From contig JBAJFE010000014.1 in the NCBI GenBank assembly GCA_037903355.1, positions 868,001 through 932,000 of the forward strand: DNA of 64,000 nucleotides, read 5' to 3'. The DNA is from Trichuris trichiura. Lineage: Eukaryota; Nematoda; Enoplea; Trichinellida; Trichuridae. Below are positions 44,661-55,898 of the stretch, in pieces. The notes beneath the pieces are model-generated. The model was given only the letters and a program-made list of their open reading frames with translations, was not told where the DNA came from and did not search any database. How positions within the stretch are numbered: position 1 is the stretch's first letter; each line of letters begins with the position of its first letter. A program made the translations under genes and the position numbers.

Positions 44661-46594
44661 CATATTGAAAATATCTTTAATACGGATTCTCTCCCGTTGA
44701 GAAGTAAAATAAAAGATTTTTTCTTCCTTCCGAAGCTTTCGGGTCTGCCGCGACCCGTCTTCAGCGGTCCAATGAAGTTTGTGGTGGTTACTGAGACGAC
44801 ATTTGTCTTCCGTCACTTATCAACGTTTAAAACGAGAGTTTTAAAGTTCTTCATCTGTGTCTGTCAGCTGCCAGTATTCTTGTAGAAATTTGTTAATGCA
44901 TGGGCCGACCTTGTAGTTTCGTTTTCAATTTTTATCCCTTTGTTCCAAAATAGTGATTTGATTTTTCTTCAGTGTTTCAGTTCCCATTGATTTTAGCTTG
45001 TGTGTCAACTATTAAGGGAACAACAATTGTGGAGTGTAATGATATTTGTCCATAAATCACTAATGTCTGCCCCTTGGTCTCGATTGAAAGTCACGTTGTT
45101 TCTAATATAGAGAGCCTCTTTTAGTTTTCTTAGGTGTAGGTTACTTTCATAGCAAAGGGCTCTTGGATGGAGGGGCTGTTTGCAATTCACCGCATGTTCT
45201 ACCACCGCGGAAGCTTGAATTGCCTTTTCCATGGTTTTTGTTGGATCCAACATTGGTCTTCCGCGGCGAGGTATTGGGGAGTGCATATTGTGTAGGCTAC
45301 TTTTTGCATTGTTGTAACTGTTTAGTTTCCTTATGTGTTCTTGGAATCGGTGTTCTAAAGTATTCCCTGTTTCGCCGACGTAAACTGCTGAACAAGATCA
45401 TTCGATCGCGTAGATGAGACCCGTTCTTTCGTTTATGGGAATTTTCCTTTTGTCCGTCCGGAGAATTGATCTCAGATTGGGAGAATTTTTGAAAAAGACT
45501 CTGAAACCCAATCTTTTACTTAGCTGAATAAACTTTTCGCCTAGTCCCGCCACATATGGAACAACTAAACGTGGATATAGTGAGGTATTAGGATCAGGAG
45601 CTTTACCTTTGTGTAGCCTGTATTTGAATACTCGGTCAATGAAGGATTTAGGATGATTTTTGTAGAAGACTTTTCTAATATAGTTAAGTTCCGGCTGTAG
45701 ATATTCAGGGTCACATATATTGACTGCCCTATCGACCATTCCGGAGAGGATTCCACGCATTACTGATCGTGGATGATGTGATGAGAAGTTGAGATATTGT
45801 TCAGTCTGCGTGGGTTTCCTATAGACTCTGGTTTTAAGCCCTTCATTTGTGCGAATAATAAGCACATCTAGAAAGGGAAGACTTTTGTTTTCTTCTTTTT
45901 CCATGGTGAAGACTATCTGGTTTGGGCGCATGTTGTTGAGGAATTGTAGAAATTGTTCTTCTTTTCCGGCCTTGATAATTACAAAGATATCGTCCACATA
46001 TCTTTTGAAGAGGAGCGGGGCGATTTGTCTGTCTATGTTTTCGAAAATTCTTCTTTCAAGGTTTTCCATAAAAACTTCTGCTAAGACTGGGGATAAAGAA
46101 CTGCCCATTGGGACTCCGCTGGATTGTTTGTAGTATTTGTTGTCAAAGGTGAAGTAATTGACATTTTGCATGCAAAAGGAAACCAGCTTGATAATGTGAA
46201 AGGGATTTAACTTTGTTCTGCTGGATAGACTTGTATCTGCATTGAGGAGGCTGTACAACATCTCCAATGTGTCTGGCACTGGAATGCTCGGGAATAAATT
46301 TTTTACATCGTAACTAACTAGAATCTCATCGGGTTTCAAGTGATGGTTTCGTATTTCATTGAGGAAAGATTTGCTATTTTTGACGAAAGAGGGTTCTTTG
46401 CCGGTTAAGGGTTTGATGATCTTTTTTAAGTATCGACTGAGCTCGCTTGTAGTGCTGTTGATTGTAGATACTATTAGTCTTAGTGGGACATCCGGTTTGT
46501 GTACTTTGGGAAGCCCGTATAGCTCAGGGGGTCTATAATTCGACGCGAATTTAAGATGTGTTGCTAATTTGAATATTTCTGATTCTTTGGTCTC
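44661..46594 (-). mobile_element. Penelope-like element, minus strand
   Basis: TAAACCCAACCT direct repeats flank it (44649-44660 and 46595-46606). The element is truncated at the 5' end inside the reverse transcriptase. It continues through the GIY-YIG nuclease and ends with a non-coding tail containing a hammerhead-like motif and, near 44690, a CAACGGG leader-like stretch. Confidence 0.88.
44730..44767 (-). ncRNA. Candidate hammerhead motif in the Penelope-like 3' tail
   Basis: Reverse strand: CCG, CTGAAGA, C, GGGTC loop GCGGCA GACCC, GAAA, GCTT, CGG. Helix II has five perfect pairs and helix I three. The core is complete and lies about 240 bp beyond the coding end. Confidence 0.6.
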
Positions 46595-46603
46595 TAAACC
46601 CAA
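45005..46603 (-). pseudogene. Penelope-like RT + GIY-YIG frame with one in-frame TGA
   Basis: From 46603 the frame encodes YGLPKVHKPD, SYDVKNLFPSIP, GVPMGSSLSPVL and RYVDDIFVI (palm intact), then the post-palm region and LIYAIE. It then meets TGA at 45398-45400 and continues in the same frame to 45005 with YVGETGNTL, EH and LRKLKEALYIR. In the sister element the position is Cys (YAIKCGC), so TGA replaces a conserved cysteine at the start of the nuclease. Everything else reads through without a shift. The N-terminal part of the RT is missing. Confidence 0.88.
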
Positions 46604-46606
46604 CCT

Positions 46607-47583
46607 TTATTGAAAACAATTTTTGCAATAATCGTTGTGACCGTTTGACTGTACGACTGTTAACTCGGTGACCGTAACCTTTTCACTAGACTGTCTACTA
46701 CCGGTTTGGATATGATTTAGTAGAAACGCTGACCTTTGGCATTGCGTTTGTTAAGGTTGAGGTTTACCTTTAGACAAGATTTCTGACCAGAAGAACGAAA
46801 CTGCCCATTTCGACCCTGTTCAACCATGTGACTTCTATTTAAAATGAAAAGGACTTGAGACGACAGTAACTGCTTGATCTAGCCTATTTATGCTTTTTTA
46901 AACTGCCAAGTTTTAAATGGCTCAGCGCGACAAGAACTTTTGTTGAATTCATGCCTTTTGATTCACGGGTTTACGATAATCTGGACAAAAACGATTCCCA
47001 GGGACACTTTTGAAGTAACATCAATTTTCGAAAGAAACTCAGTAAAAAGCTGTTCGGAACCGAAATGTATATTGGAATTAACTGAACAGCTGCAGTTATT
47101 TTACATTAGTAAAATTTATATGACCAGAATATCGCGGGGAGTATTATTTGTCATGAGCTGATCATCGAGTTCACATGTTGTAAAAATTGCTTTCTAGAAC
47201 AAACGTCTGCATGGGGATTCTCATTGCCAGTTGCCTATTAAAAACTTAAGGTTCATCTCTTGCAAATTTGATTTTTACAAAGCATTGAAGAACAAAACTA
47301 ACAACTTCACGTGTTATCACAATGCGTGCACTTTTTGTTCTTTCTGTTTCTGCAATGCTGACAAGCAGTACTACATTTTGAATTTATTTTTCTTCGCTGA
47401 GAACCCCTTATGCATTAAAAGCATTTGAAATCAACAAAAAGATTATATATCGACGGTTAACCAGTTTACGATCATAACTTGGAAACATCCAGGCAAATAA
47501 AACATTTTAAAATGCATTGCAACAGAATGCTGCAACCTAAAGCAACTGGCTTTATTAAAAAGACGCTGCAAAAATGTGAAAGC
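46607..47583. other. Intergenic, nothing supported
   Basis: AT-rich sequence between the Penelope-like element and the end of CLPB. Only short frames without similarity are seen. Confidence 0.5.
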
Positions 47584-49365
47584 TCAAATACGGGCAAAGG
47601 ATTGAAAGCGCTGCAAAAGCGACTCTTTATTCTTGCTATCTATGTCCAAATGGACTTCCTTCTTGTCGGAGTCTGGCACTTCTTTGACCTTAAGTTGAAC
47701 TCGACAACCGGGACCCATCAGGGAATGTTCGTGCGCGGCTGCCAACTTGCTAACAACTTGACTTTCCACTTCGTGCTGAATGGAACGAGCACCGTAACGT
47801 ACATTGTAACCGTCGGCCAGTAATTCCAACACATCTTGATTCCAAGTCAATTCGATTCGGTGCTTCTTTTCAGCTTTGACTTTCCAAAATTCCAATTCCT
47901 TGGCTACCAATTGCAACAGTTCAGACCTTGTGAACGGCAAAAAATAAACTATCTCCGTTATACGGCCGATGAACTCGTCTCGTCGAAGATTCCTTTTCAA
48001 AATGGGCAAAACCACTTGCTCTTTAAACTGTCTGGAAATTGTTACTTCCGACGACTGAGCGTCAGCCAGTTTGCCTGTTAACTTTTGCTCGTCCAGCTTA
48101 TGCGCCTCTTTTCGAAGCTTCAATGCATGGCTAGCGATCTCCTCGGCAGCCAAGTTGGACGTCATTATGAAAATGGCTTCTTTGCATTCTATAGTGTTGC
48201 CCTGACCATCGGTCAGCCGACCTTCATCGAACAACTGCAGCATTATGGTCAAGACGTCGGGATGGGCTTTCTCGATCTCGTCAAAAAGAACAACGGCGTT
48301 TGGGTACTCGGTAAGACTTTTCGTTAGCTGACCACCCTGCTCGTGACCAACGTAACCTGGAGGTGATCCTATAAATTTTGCAACTTCATGCTTCTCCTGA
48401 TATTCGGACATATCCAAGCGTATAAAGGCTTTCTTGTTGCCTTTGTGTAGATAATAGGCAACCTGTTTGGCTAATTCGGTTTTGCCAATCCCGCTGGAGC
48501 CCATGAACAAAAAGACCAAAGGGTGTTCATCGTTTGTCCAACCATTTTCTTGGCGCCTTATCGCCGCGGCAACGGACGATATGGCTCCTTCCTGTCCAAT
48601 CAAGTACTTTTTGACTCGTTGTTCAAAAGGAAACTTTTTTCTTTCCAACCTTTCGCGTTCGATCTTCTGCTCACCGTACTTTTTGGAATACGAAGTAAGG
48701 AGTTGCTCCGTTTGATCGTCGAACGCGTAATCAACGGCTAAATGCCCTTGATCATTTTGGATAGTTGGGTCAGCGTTGTGCTTCATCAAGGCGTTCATTG
48801 CTTCCTTGTGATTCCCCAGGACTGCGTAGTGAAGAGCGGTTGTCCCCTTGAAGCTGACCAGTCGATTTAAACCAGTTCCGAAGAATTCCTCTCGAGACCA
48901 TAGCTTCTCTATAGGAAATGCTTTTCTCTCCGACTGGGAGTCGTAAGCACCAGTAAAGTTATCGCGACAATCCACGTCAGCTCCGTTATCCAAAAGAACG
49001 TTTATTGCTTTTGCGCATCCATTCATGGCGGCAACATGCAAAGGGCACCAACCATTGGGATGACGTTTGTTCGGATCTGCGCCAGCGTCGACTAGGCGCT
49101 GTATTGTTTCGCTATCGTTGTTTCGAGCTGCGTAGAACAGTTGTAAGCCGGTTGCATCAAAATTTGAGCCTCCATCGGTGGCGTCCGAGTTGTTGGAAAA
49201 ATAAAGAACAGCGCCAGCGGCTGGTAAAGTTGCAAACAAATGCATCCGATTGGACAAAGGCTTAAGAAGAGCAAACCATCTTGCGCTAAGCAGACGTCTC
49301 CTTGAACTATGTAAGAAAGCAGTAACGTACAAGACGCGGCACCTCCTGAGTAAAGTTCTCAACAT
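47584..49365 (-). CDS. Mitochondrial disaggregase CLPB/Skd3 homologue
   Basis: The 593-residue uninterrupted frame has a basic, Arg-rich start typical of a mitochondrial targeting sequence, followed by ankyrin repeats (about 70-215; GADPNKRHPNGWCPLHVAA and KGTTALHYAVLG). The AAA+ module then has Walker A GSSGIGKT (289-296), pore loop GYVG (337-340), Walker B VVLFDE (358-363), sensor MTSN (401-404), Arg finger region FIGRI (465-469) and sensor-2 GARS (525-528). This order is specific to CLPB/Skd3, an ATP-dependent disaggregase of the intermembrane space. Slightly shorter than the human protein (707 residues). All motifs are intact. It lacks introns, unlike neighbouring genes. Confidence 0.95.
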   Translation of the reverse strand: MLRTLLRRCRVLYVTAFLHSSRRRLLSARWFALLKPLSNRMHLFATLPAAGAVLYFSNNSDATDGGSNFDATGLQLFYAARNNDSETIQRLVDAGADPNKRHPNGWCPLHVAAMNGCAKAINVLLDNGADVDCRDNFTGAYDSQSERKAFPIEKLWSREEFFGTGLNRLVSFKGTTALHYAVLGNHKEAMNALMKHNADPTIQNDQGHLAVDYAFDDQTEQLLTSYSKKYGEQKIERERLERKKFPFEQRVKKYLIGQEGAISSVAAAIRRQENGWTNDEHPLVFLFMGSSGIGKTELAKQVAYYLHKGNKKAFIRLDMSEYQEKHEVAKFIGSPPGYVGHEQGGQLTKSLTEYPNAVVLFDEIEKAHPDVLTIMLQLFDEGRLTDGQGNTIECKEAIFIMTSNLAAEEIASHALKLRKEAHKLDEQKLTGKLADAQSSEVTISRQFKEQVVLPILKRNLRRDEFIGRITEIVYFLPFTRSELLQLVAKELEFWKVKAEKKHRIELTWNQDVLELLADGYNVRYGARSIQHEVESQVVSKLAAAHEHSLMGPGCRVQLKVKEVPDSDKKEVHLDIDSKNKESLLQRFQSFARI

Positions 49366-50032
49366 CGTAAAATTTTTTAAAACACGTTATAAACCTTTTT
49401 TTTAGATTTTATCTGTACGACCAAACCGCAATACCGTAATATAAAAACAATTCTGCGCGAAAGATCCCATACAAAATTATAATAATAGAAACAGTTACAG
49501 TAACAAAATGCTTAGGTTGTATCCCATTTGTTTCCGGCGGTTTACGAAAGCTAAATCGTTCTTAAAATTTAAAGCATCATTACGAACAAGAATTAATTAC
49601 TAAAGGAGAACGTAACCTATTTGCCAAAAGATTGAGTTTTTTTCTGGTAACTACATCGCACTCGTCTCCTAGGATTCGACCATACATCAAAATGTGACTT
49701 GGTGATGGAGCTTTAAAAGTCGTTTAAGCTAAACCCTAAGGGGGGAAAAAATAGCTTCAGCAACCCAAGTAAACTCGTCAAACAGTGGTTTCTTACCAAG
49801 CGAAAACGGATTATTATTTTATAAACGACAAAAAATAACATTTTTAAAATCGCTTATTATATGGCAATTTGGAGTGGGCAATAAATTGAAATAAGAGTTT
49901 TTACAAAGAGCAATCTCTACTGTTTCAAGCGAAGGACTTTCGTTGCGACCTTCACACTTTTTGGGTTACGGTAAGCGTTCAAGTGTTCCGAGACAGATAG
50001 CTTTCGCGGTTAGGTCGCTTGTTGGGCTTGGT
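49366..50032. promoter_or_regulatory. Shared upstream region of CLPB and FBXW7
   Basis: About 670 bp separate the divergent CLPB and FBXW7 starts, so the promoters of both should lie here. The sequence is AT-rich with no recognisable element or gene. Inferred from gene orientation only. Confidence 0.4.
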
Positions 50033-53000
50033 ATGGGCGAAATATTTTCACCAAGTTCGAACGAATGCCAGAACTCCCCCGACGATGAACCTGCCGAGCA
50101 GAATGAGCTTTTCACACCAGCTATCAGCGACGAAGCGAATGGCAAAGTGAGCGGAGGCTCATCGAAAAAATGTGCTCTTTTCTTGTTAGCAAGCATGTAT
50201 TTTAGGTGAAGCGAAAATGCTTATTCCACCAGCATACAGAGCAGTGTGAAAAGAAGCCGTGTCAGTTTACGTTTAGCGAGTAAGTTACATCTTCAGTCAA
50301 TCTCCATTTTTTGCGCTTCTGTTCGTTGCCGTGCCGCTTTGTCTTATCCTTGAGCTACAGTGCATTGCCTTCTTTTGCTTATCTTTTTTTCTTCGTATTT
50401 GCTGCATAATTTGCTTTGCTTTAAGAGATAGCCCGCAGTGTTCTTTAATCGGCGCATCTGCTTCCCGGGAGGAACCTTTCGTTGCAGACGACGAAGAGGA
50501 AGCTTTAACCTTTGCAAATGATAAATTGGATCAATGGATTGACGAATTCCAGGTGTTACTTTTGACGTTTAGATTATTGTCACCGTTAGCCATTGCAGAA
50601 ATGGACGAATGCGGACAAAATTAGAGCGCTCGGTCGACTAGTGAAGAACTGTTCGCTGATTCAACTACGAGAATTGCACAAAACAATCGAACCATACTTT
50701 CAACGCGACTTCATATCCCACTTACCGAAAGAGGTGAGCGCTGCTTCGTGCCTGGCGTGAAGTAATCGTTTTCTGGATACGTGGACGACGGTGACGAGTC
50801 TGTCACTCGTACAGCTGACCCGTTTCGATTCGGTACCTGTTTGTCTTGCTGGCACGTGCATCTTGCTAATAAGAGTCGTGCATGGTCCCGACCGGTGGTG
50901 ACGCACTAGCATGGCACAGGGAGCCAAAGGCCATTTCTTGAGAATCACCGTAGTTTCAAACCTATCATTATCCATTCGTTGGGCGCCTCTTGCCCCAACC
51001 AATCATGTTTTCCAGTTTTTAAAATTATTTTGCCCTTTGGGGAATCGTTCATAGGCTGAAAATTTTCGAATTTTAAAAAACAAACTATTAGAAATATTTT
51101 GCCTGCGTACTGCTTCTTTGTTTGTCTAATTGTTTCGTTTTGACAACAACGTAGCTGTTTATAATTTGTCACAGCATTTCCGATTGGTCCCAGTTCGTAT
51201 TTTAGCCTTTAACTTGGCAAAAAAGTGCCAGTAAGAAAACGAGGTGTTGGCGCCAATTGTTAGCATTACTACTTACAGGGGCGTATGTTTGCGTAACACG
51301 CGAGGTTTGTGCTCGAGCTGTTTCGTTTTTTTATTCCTATGCAAATTATGCTTCTCGAAATGCCTACTTATTTCCCTATTTCGCAGTGTTTAGGCTAAGA
51401 GCGTCAGTTTTCATTGATTACAAATCATATTTGTTCCGACTTGCCACAATTGATCTTATTTTTCCCATTCTAAAGCTCGGTTACTTGCGTAAGAATAAGA
51501 GCAGTCAACTTCGTTGATCGATGGACTTCACAAGTCGCTGAATGCAGCATTTTCCAATTCCTTCCGCTATTGAATGTTATGTTATCCCTTAAACGCCTCT
51601 TTGCCTTCGGAAGTCTTTAGGTAATAATGGCGCGTCGTGTAAACAAATTTTCTTTTCCACTCCAAACAACGAAGCATAGAAGCATTACGCGAAAGTTGCA
51701 ACTATGACGACAGTTGTGTAGCGTCTGCAGTGTTTATGTTTGAAGTATGCATATTAATATTGAGTTGCAGCTTCCGTATGTTTACTTTCGTAAGTGCTAT
51801 AATTTTTCATCCATTCTGCACGCTTTCCTTTGCTCGTAGATTGCCCTATACATTCTAAGTTTCCTATCGCCGACCGAGCTGGCTACGGCTTCAATGACAT
51901 GCCGATATTGGAAACTTCTCAGCGATAGTAGCTTCCTGTGGCGGCGAATATGTCAGCATGCCAACATTGCCCTGTTGGAACCGGCGAAAACGATGAGCGA
52001 AGAGGGAACGTTCAAAGGTTGTCCTTGGCGATACACCTACATACGTCACAAGACGGTGGAGGCGAACTGGCGCCGCGGATGTCCTCTGCGAGAATTGCTG
52101 CTCCGCGGACACGATGAGCATGTCATAACTTGCTTACAAGTGTGGAACGACAAAATAGTGAGCGGTTCAGACGACGACACTTTGAAAATATGGTGTGCTT
52201 CGACGGGTCGCGTAGGTGCTTCGTTGGAAAGCTGCAGTTTTTTTATAACTTATTTCTTTGCGCAGTGCCTTCTAACCTTAACCGGTCATACTGGAGGCGT
52301 CTGGTCAAGTCAAGTAGCCGAAGATGGACGAAGAATAGCTAGCGGATCGACTGATAGGACAGTTCGAATATGGGACGCAGAGACAGGTCGATGCGTGCAC
52401 GCTTTATATGGTCATACGTCAACGGTTAGATGTTTAGCTTTGAAAGAGAACATGTAAGTTGTCAAGTTTTACCCTTTTTGTGATCAGTAACTGTTGCGTC
52501 TTCTCGTAGACTGATTAGCGGTAGCAGAGATGCGACCCTCCGAGTTTGGAACATTGATACCGGTGAATGCCTGGCTGTGTTGTCAGGGCACGTTGCGGCA
52601 GTGCGATGCGTTCAATTCGACGGCAGACGCGCAGTATCCGGTGCTTACGACTTCTCTGTCAAAGTGTGGGATGTAGCCGCGAAACGATGCATTCATACTC
52701 TGATCGGCCACAACAATCGGGTATATTCGTTGCAGGTGAAGAAGCATTATTGGCATTCATGTGATATTCGCGTGAATTCTGCTTTTAAGTTCGACAGCGC
52801 TCGTGACTTGGTGATATCTGGCTCATTGGACACGTCAATTCGCGTCTGGGAAATTGTCACAGGTCGATGCCTGTTCACTTTGGTTGGTCATCAATCACTT
52901 ACTTCGGGTATGCAATTGCGCGGCAATATTCTGGTGAGCGGCAACGCCGATTCGACCATAAAAGTTTGGGATGTAACTACGGGCGAATGTCTTCATACAC

Positions 53001-53328
53001 TGTCCGGACCTAACAGACATCATTCGGCAGTGACAAGTCTTCAATTCTTGCCAAATGGTCTGATCGTCTCCTCTTCGGACGACGGCTGCGTTAAGCTCTG
53101 GGATGCTATCAGCGGTTAGTTCAATCTTTATTTGTTAATATGTTGCTTTATATATTGTTTCTAGGCGTTTTTATTCGTGATCTGATTCGTCTTCCAAGTG
53201 GTGGCTCCGGTGGTTGCATTTGGCGCCTTCGAGCTACTATGACCGCGCTTATATGCGCTGTTGGATCTCGCAACGGAACGGAAGATACAAAAATTTTAGT
53301 TATGGACTTCGACAACGCTTCGCTGTAG
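50033..53328 (+). CDS. F-box/WD40 protein FBXW7 (SEL-10)
   Basis: Substrate receptor of SCF ubiquitin ligase for phosphodegron proteins such as Notch and cyclin E. Exons: 50033-50205 and 50426-50552 (acidic N-terminus, less certain), 50599-50733, 51840-52211, 52266-52453, 52510-52735, 52790-53114, 53165-53328, phases consistent. Before the F-box is the FBXW7 dimerisation-type segment ([27 protein letters not shown]). The F-box runs across the 1.1-kb intron ([17 protein letters not shown]). WD repeats follow with hallmark [71 protein letters not shown] and [10 protein letters not shown], ending [18 protein letters not shown]. About 569 residues. Two introns are 54 nt and stopless. Start at 50033 or upstream in-frame ATG 49943. 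Confidence 0.95.
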
Positions 53329-54677
53329 CTGCTAGCTGCTGCCGCCGTCGTCATCGTCGTCGCCGTTTTCGTCTTACCCTTTCTTGTTGGCTGGAGCCGA
53401 CGTGGCATAAAAGCCGCTTCACTTTTTTAGGAATGCTTTTATTCGAGAAAAAATATTTTGACTTTTAAAAATCTTTCGTTAATTCCATTCAAATTTGGCG
53501 TCTTACCTTAATTATCTTTTGGCCTGCTAGCTTTTTAACTTGGCTACTTTCCAACGAGCACTTCACCACCGGCGGTTGTTTTGGCAATTTTAATTTACCT
53601 CCTTTCTTTGGGTGTCGTACAAAATTGTTCATTGGTCGAACGTCACTTGACAAGCGTTTACAGGCGATCGTCGGCTGTTTTAGGCTTCGCGACTCCCACC
53701 CCCCAGTGAAGTCCATTTGTAAATTTTTTCATGCTATTAAATTAAAGGCGCGGTTGCTTTTTGCCTTTTCAAAAATTGCCTACCGAAATGCTCTAAGGCG
53801 TATCCCATTTCTTGTCTTTTCTCCATTTTTCCATTTTGGGTAGTCATTACAGTTTTGATTTGAACTTCACGCTCCCCTCCCTCCATGGCGAATGCGCTCG
53901 ACAGATGCTTTTATGCAAATAGTCCCATTGACTATAATTTAATTTTTGACGAAGATTTTTTAAATTGTTCTTACAACAACTGGCTTCTCTTCAGCGCATT
54001 GCCGGATAAAAATAGACGCTGTTAATCCAGAAAGCTAAGCTAAACAATAAGTACTGCAGAGAAGTGAGAGTTGCAATTCGTACAAATCTTTACGTCTTGA
54101 ATCTCATACAAAATTATTTTTAAAAATTTCATTAAAAACCCATACGTTGACGTTATCAAAGATTTGCTGAGCAAGTTATTTGCCCGTAAAGAAAATTTTC
54201 GTAAATACTTACCTTCGTATCTTTCTGCTACCGTAATCAATTTTCAATGCCCGATCCGTACTGGCATTGTTGTACGAAAACAAGGACGTACTAAACCATA
54301 TTTTTGAAGTTTAAAATTATTTTCTGTTTTTGTCTACAATTAAGCCGGTTTTTTGTTGAAAATGCTTTTAAACCACTTCGCGTAAATGCTCAATGCACAT
54401 TTCACAAAGCCTTAATTGTCAGGCGACACTCGCCAAGCAATAAAAAACTGACATAACTACATAACCGCAAAGAAGCAAACAAAGCGCCATAGTTGTTGTC
54501 AGTTTTTCTTTGCCTGGAAATCAGCAGTCTGTAAACATCTCGGCACAAGCAGCCTTTGGTTAAGGAGAATTGTGCTTTTTATATTTCTTTCCAAGTTTTT
54601 CTCTCTTTATCCGGGAAAACTTTGTTGCAAAAGTTAGGCGGTAACTGCCACTAGGCTGCGATGGCAGTATTTTCAAC
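53329..54677. other. Intergenic, nothing supported
   Basis: Low-GC sequence after FBXW7 without recognisable coding or repeat structure. Confidence 0.5.
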
Positions 54678-54787
54678 TAGCGCGAACGTGAACACAGGGT
54701 GTTTCTTAACGGGGCAGTGGATCTTCATCACAACTTCATACGGTATGTGTTCTTGCCCGTTGATGGGTTCTGAAATTATGCCTTGAT

Positions 54788-55699
54788 GTGTTGGTTCACC
54801 GAAGTGCCACGTCTTTAAAGACAACAGTATATAGGAAACCAACACATTCGGGCAGATACCTGCATTTCTCCTCACACCACCCCATGTCAGTAAAGAGGGG
54901 TATAGTGACAGGGATGGTGGACCGCGCCATCGCAATCTGTGATCCAGAATTCCTGAATTCTGAGTTACACCACATTGCAATGACGTTGGAGAAAAATGGA
55001 TACCCAAAAACCTTCGTCTCCTCCACCATAGCGCGAAGGTTGAACCCGACCGATTCCTCCTCAAATAGTGAAAGGGATCGTCTTCCTGTCCTCACCGTTC
55101 CGTACTACGTCGGCCTGGGGGAACACTTGCAACGTTTGGGTCGCCAGTACGGCTTCCGCATTTTCTTCAAGTCTTCCCCCAACCTTCGTTCCTTAGTACG
55201 GAACGATAAGATCAAGGTCCCATTCGAACAGAGACCTGGCGTCGTTTATGTGATTAATTGTGATTGCAACGCCTCCTACATAGGAGAAACGGGCAATACG
55301 TTATTTGACAGATTTAAAGAACACATGAACGCGCTAAAGAGCTACCGATCCGCGGAAGAGGAACTACATGGAATATACAGGTTACGTCGGGGACGTCCCA
55401 GAACTATTCCGCCGTTACAAGCTATGGAAAGAGCGAAGAACACCTCCGCGGTTGCTGAGCATTCCTCTCAATGTTCACGTGACCTGCACCCGTCCATCGT
55501 TTGCCGCGAGAGCCATTTTCGCCTTAGGCAAATAAAGGAGTCCCTGTTCATTCGCAATAACATGTCCAATGTGTCCATTAACCGTGACAAAGGGGTGGAG
55601 GTCAGCTCGATATGGACATCTGTTATCAGTAAAACGGGTTGTTGTTCCATACCGACTGGCGCCCCCTTAGTACCTATAAATACCCTAACATCGGAGTAA
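54788..55699 (+). pseudogene. GIY-YIG endonuclease with RT C-terminus (Penelope-like)
   Basis: A continuous 303-residue frame enters after the polymerase palm (TTVYRKPTHSGRYLHFSSHHP) and runs through PYYVGLGEHLQRLG and FFKSSPNLRSLVRNDK to the nuclease GVVYVINCDC..YIGETGNTL. It then continues through FKEHMNAL to LRQIKESLFIRNN and ends at TAA. There is no catalytic YVDD, so the element could only move with help in trans. The nuclease itself looks intact; it nicks target DNA in target-primed reverse transcription. The ATG is probably incidental. Confidence 0.85.
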
Positions 55700-55716
55700 A
55701 AGTACCATTACCACCA

Positions 55717-55755
55717 TCGCTGACGACGGGACAAGGTTAGTCCCGAAAGCTCCGA
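55717..55755 (+). ncRNA. Candidate hammerhead motif, element at 54.7-55.9 kb
   Basis: TCG, CTGACGA, C, GGGAC loop AAGGTTA GTCCC, GAAA, GCTC, CGA. The core is complete, with five helix II pairs and three helix I pairs. It is followed 40 bp later by the conserved CATCCATCCGTTGGTAG module. Confidence 0.6.
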
Positions 55756-55898
55756 AACTGTTAAGAATTGTTCTGTATTTTTCCTTAATAATTGCTCATC
55801 CATCCGTTGGTAGGGCATTTGCTTCGGTTTAATTTCAGAACCCATCAACGGGCAAGAACACATACCGTATGAAGTTGTGATGAAGTAGCGCGAACGTG

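Larger units (their letters stand above)
54691..55885 (+). mobile_element. Short Penelope-like element with perfect 54-bp terminal inverted repeats
   Basis: The 13-bp duplication TAGCGCGAACGTG lies at 54678-54690 and 55886-55898. The inverted repeats 54724-54777 and 55831-55884 match at all 54 positions. A 33-nt leader (54691-54723, with TCTTAACGGGG) lies only on the left. Inside are the end of a reverse transcriptase, a complete GIY-YIG nuclease, a hammerhead-like motif and the CATCCATCCGTTGGTAGGGCA module. Perfect arms argue for a recent event. Confidence 0.9.

Noticed and set aside
45398..45400. TGA considered as selenocysteine or recoded codon
   Set aside because: No SECIS-like structure or supporting copies; a nonsense mutation is simpler.
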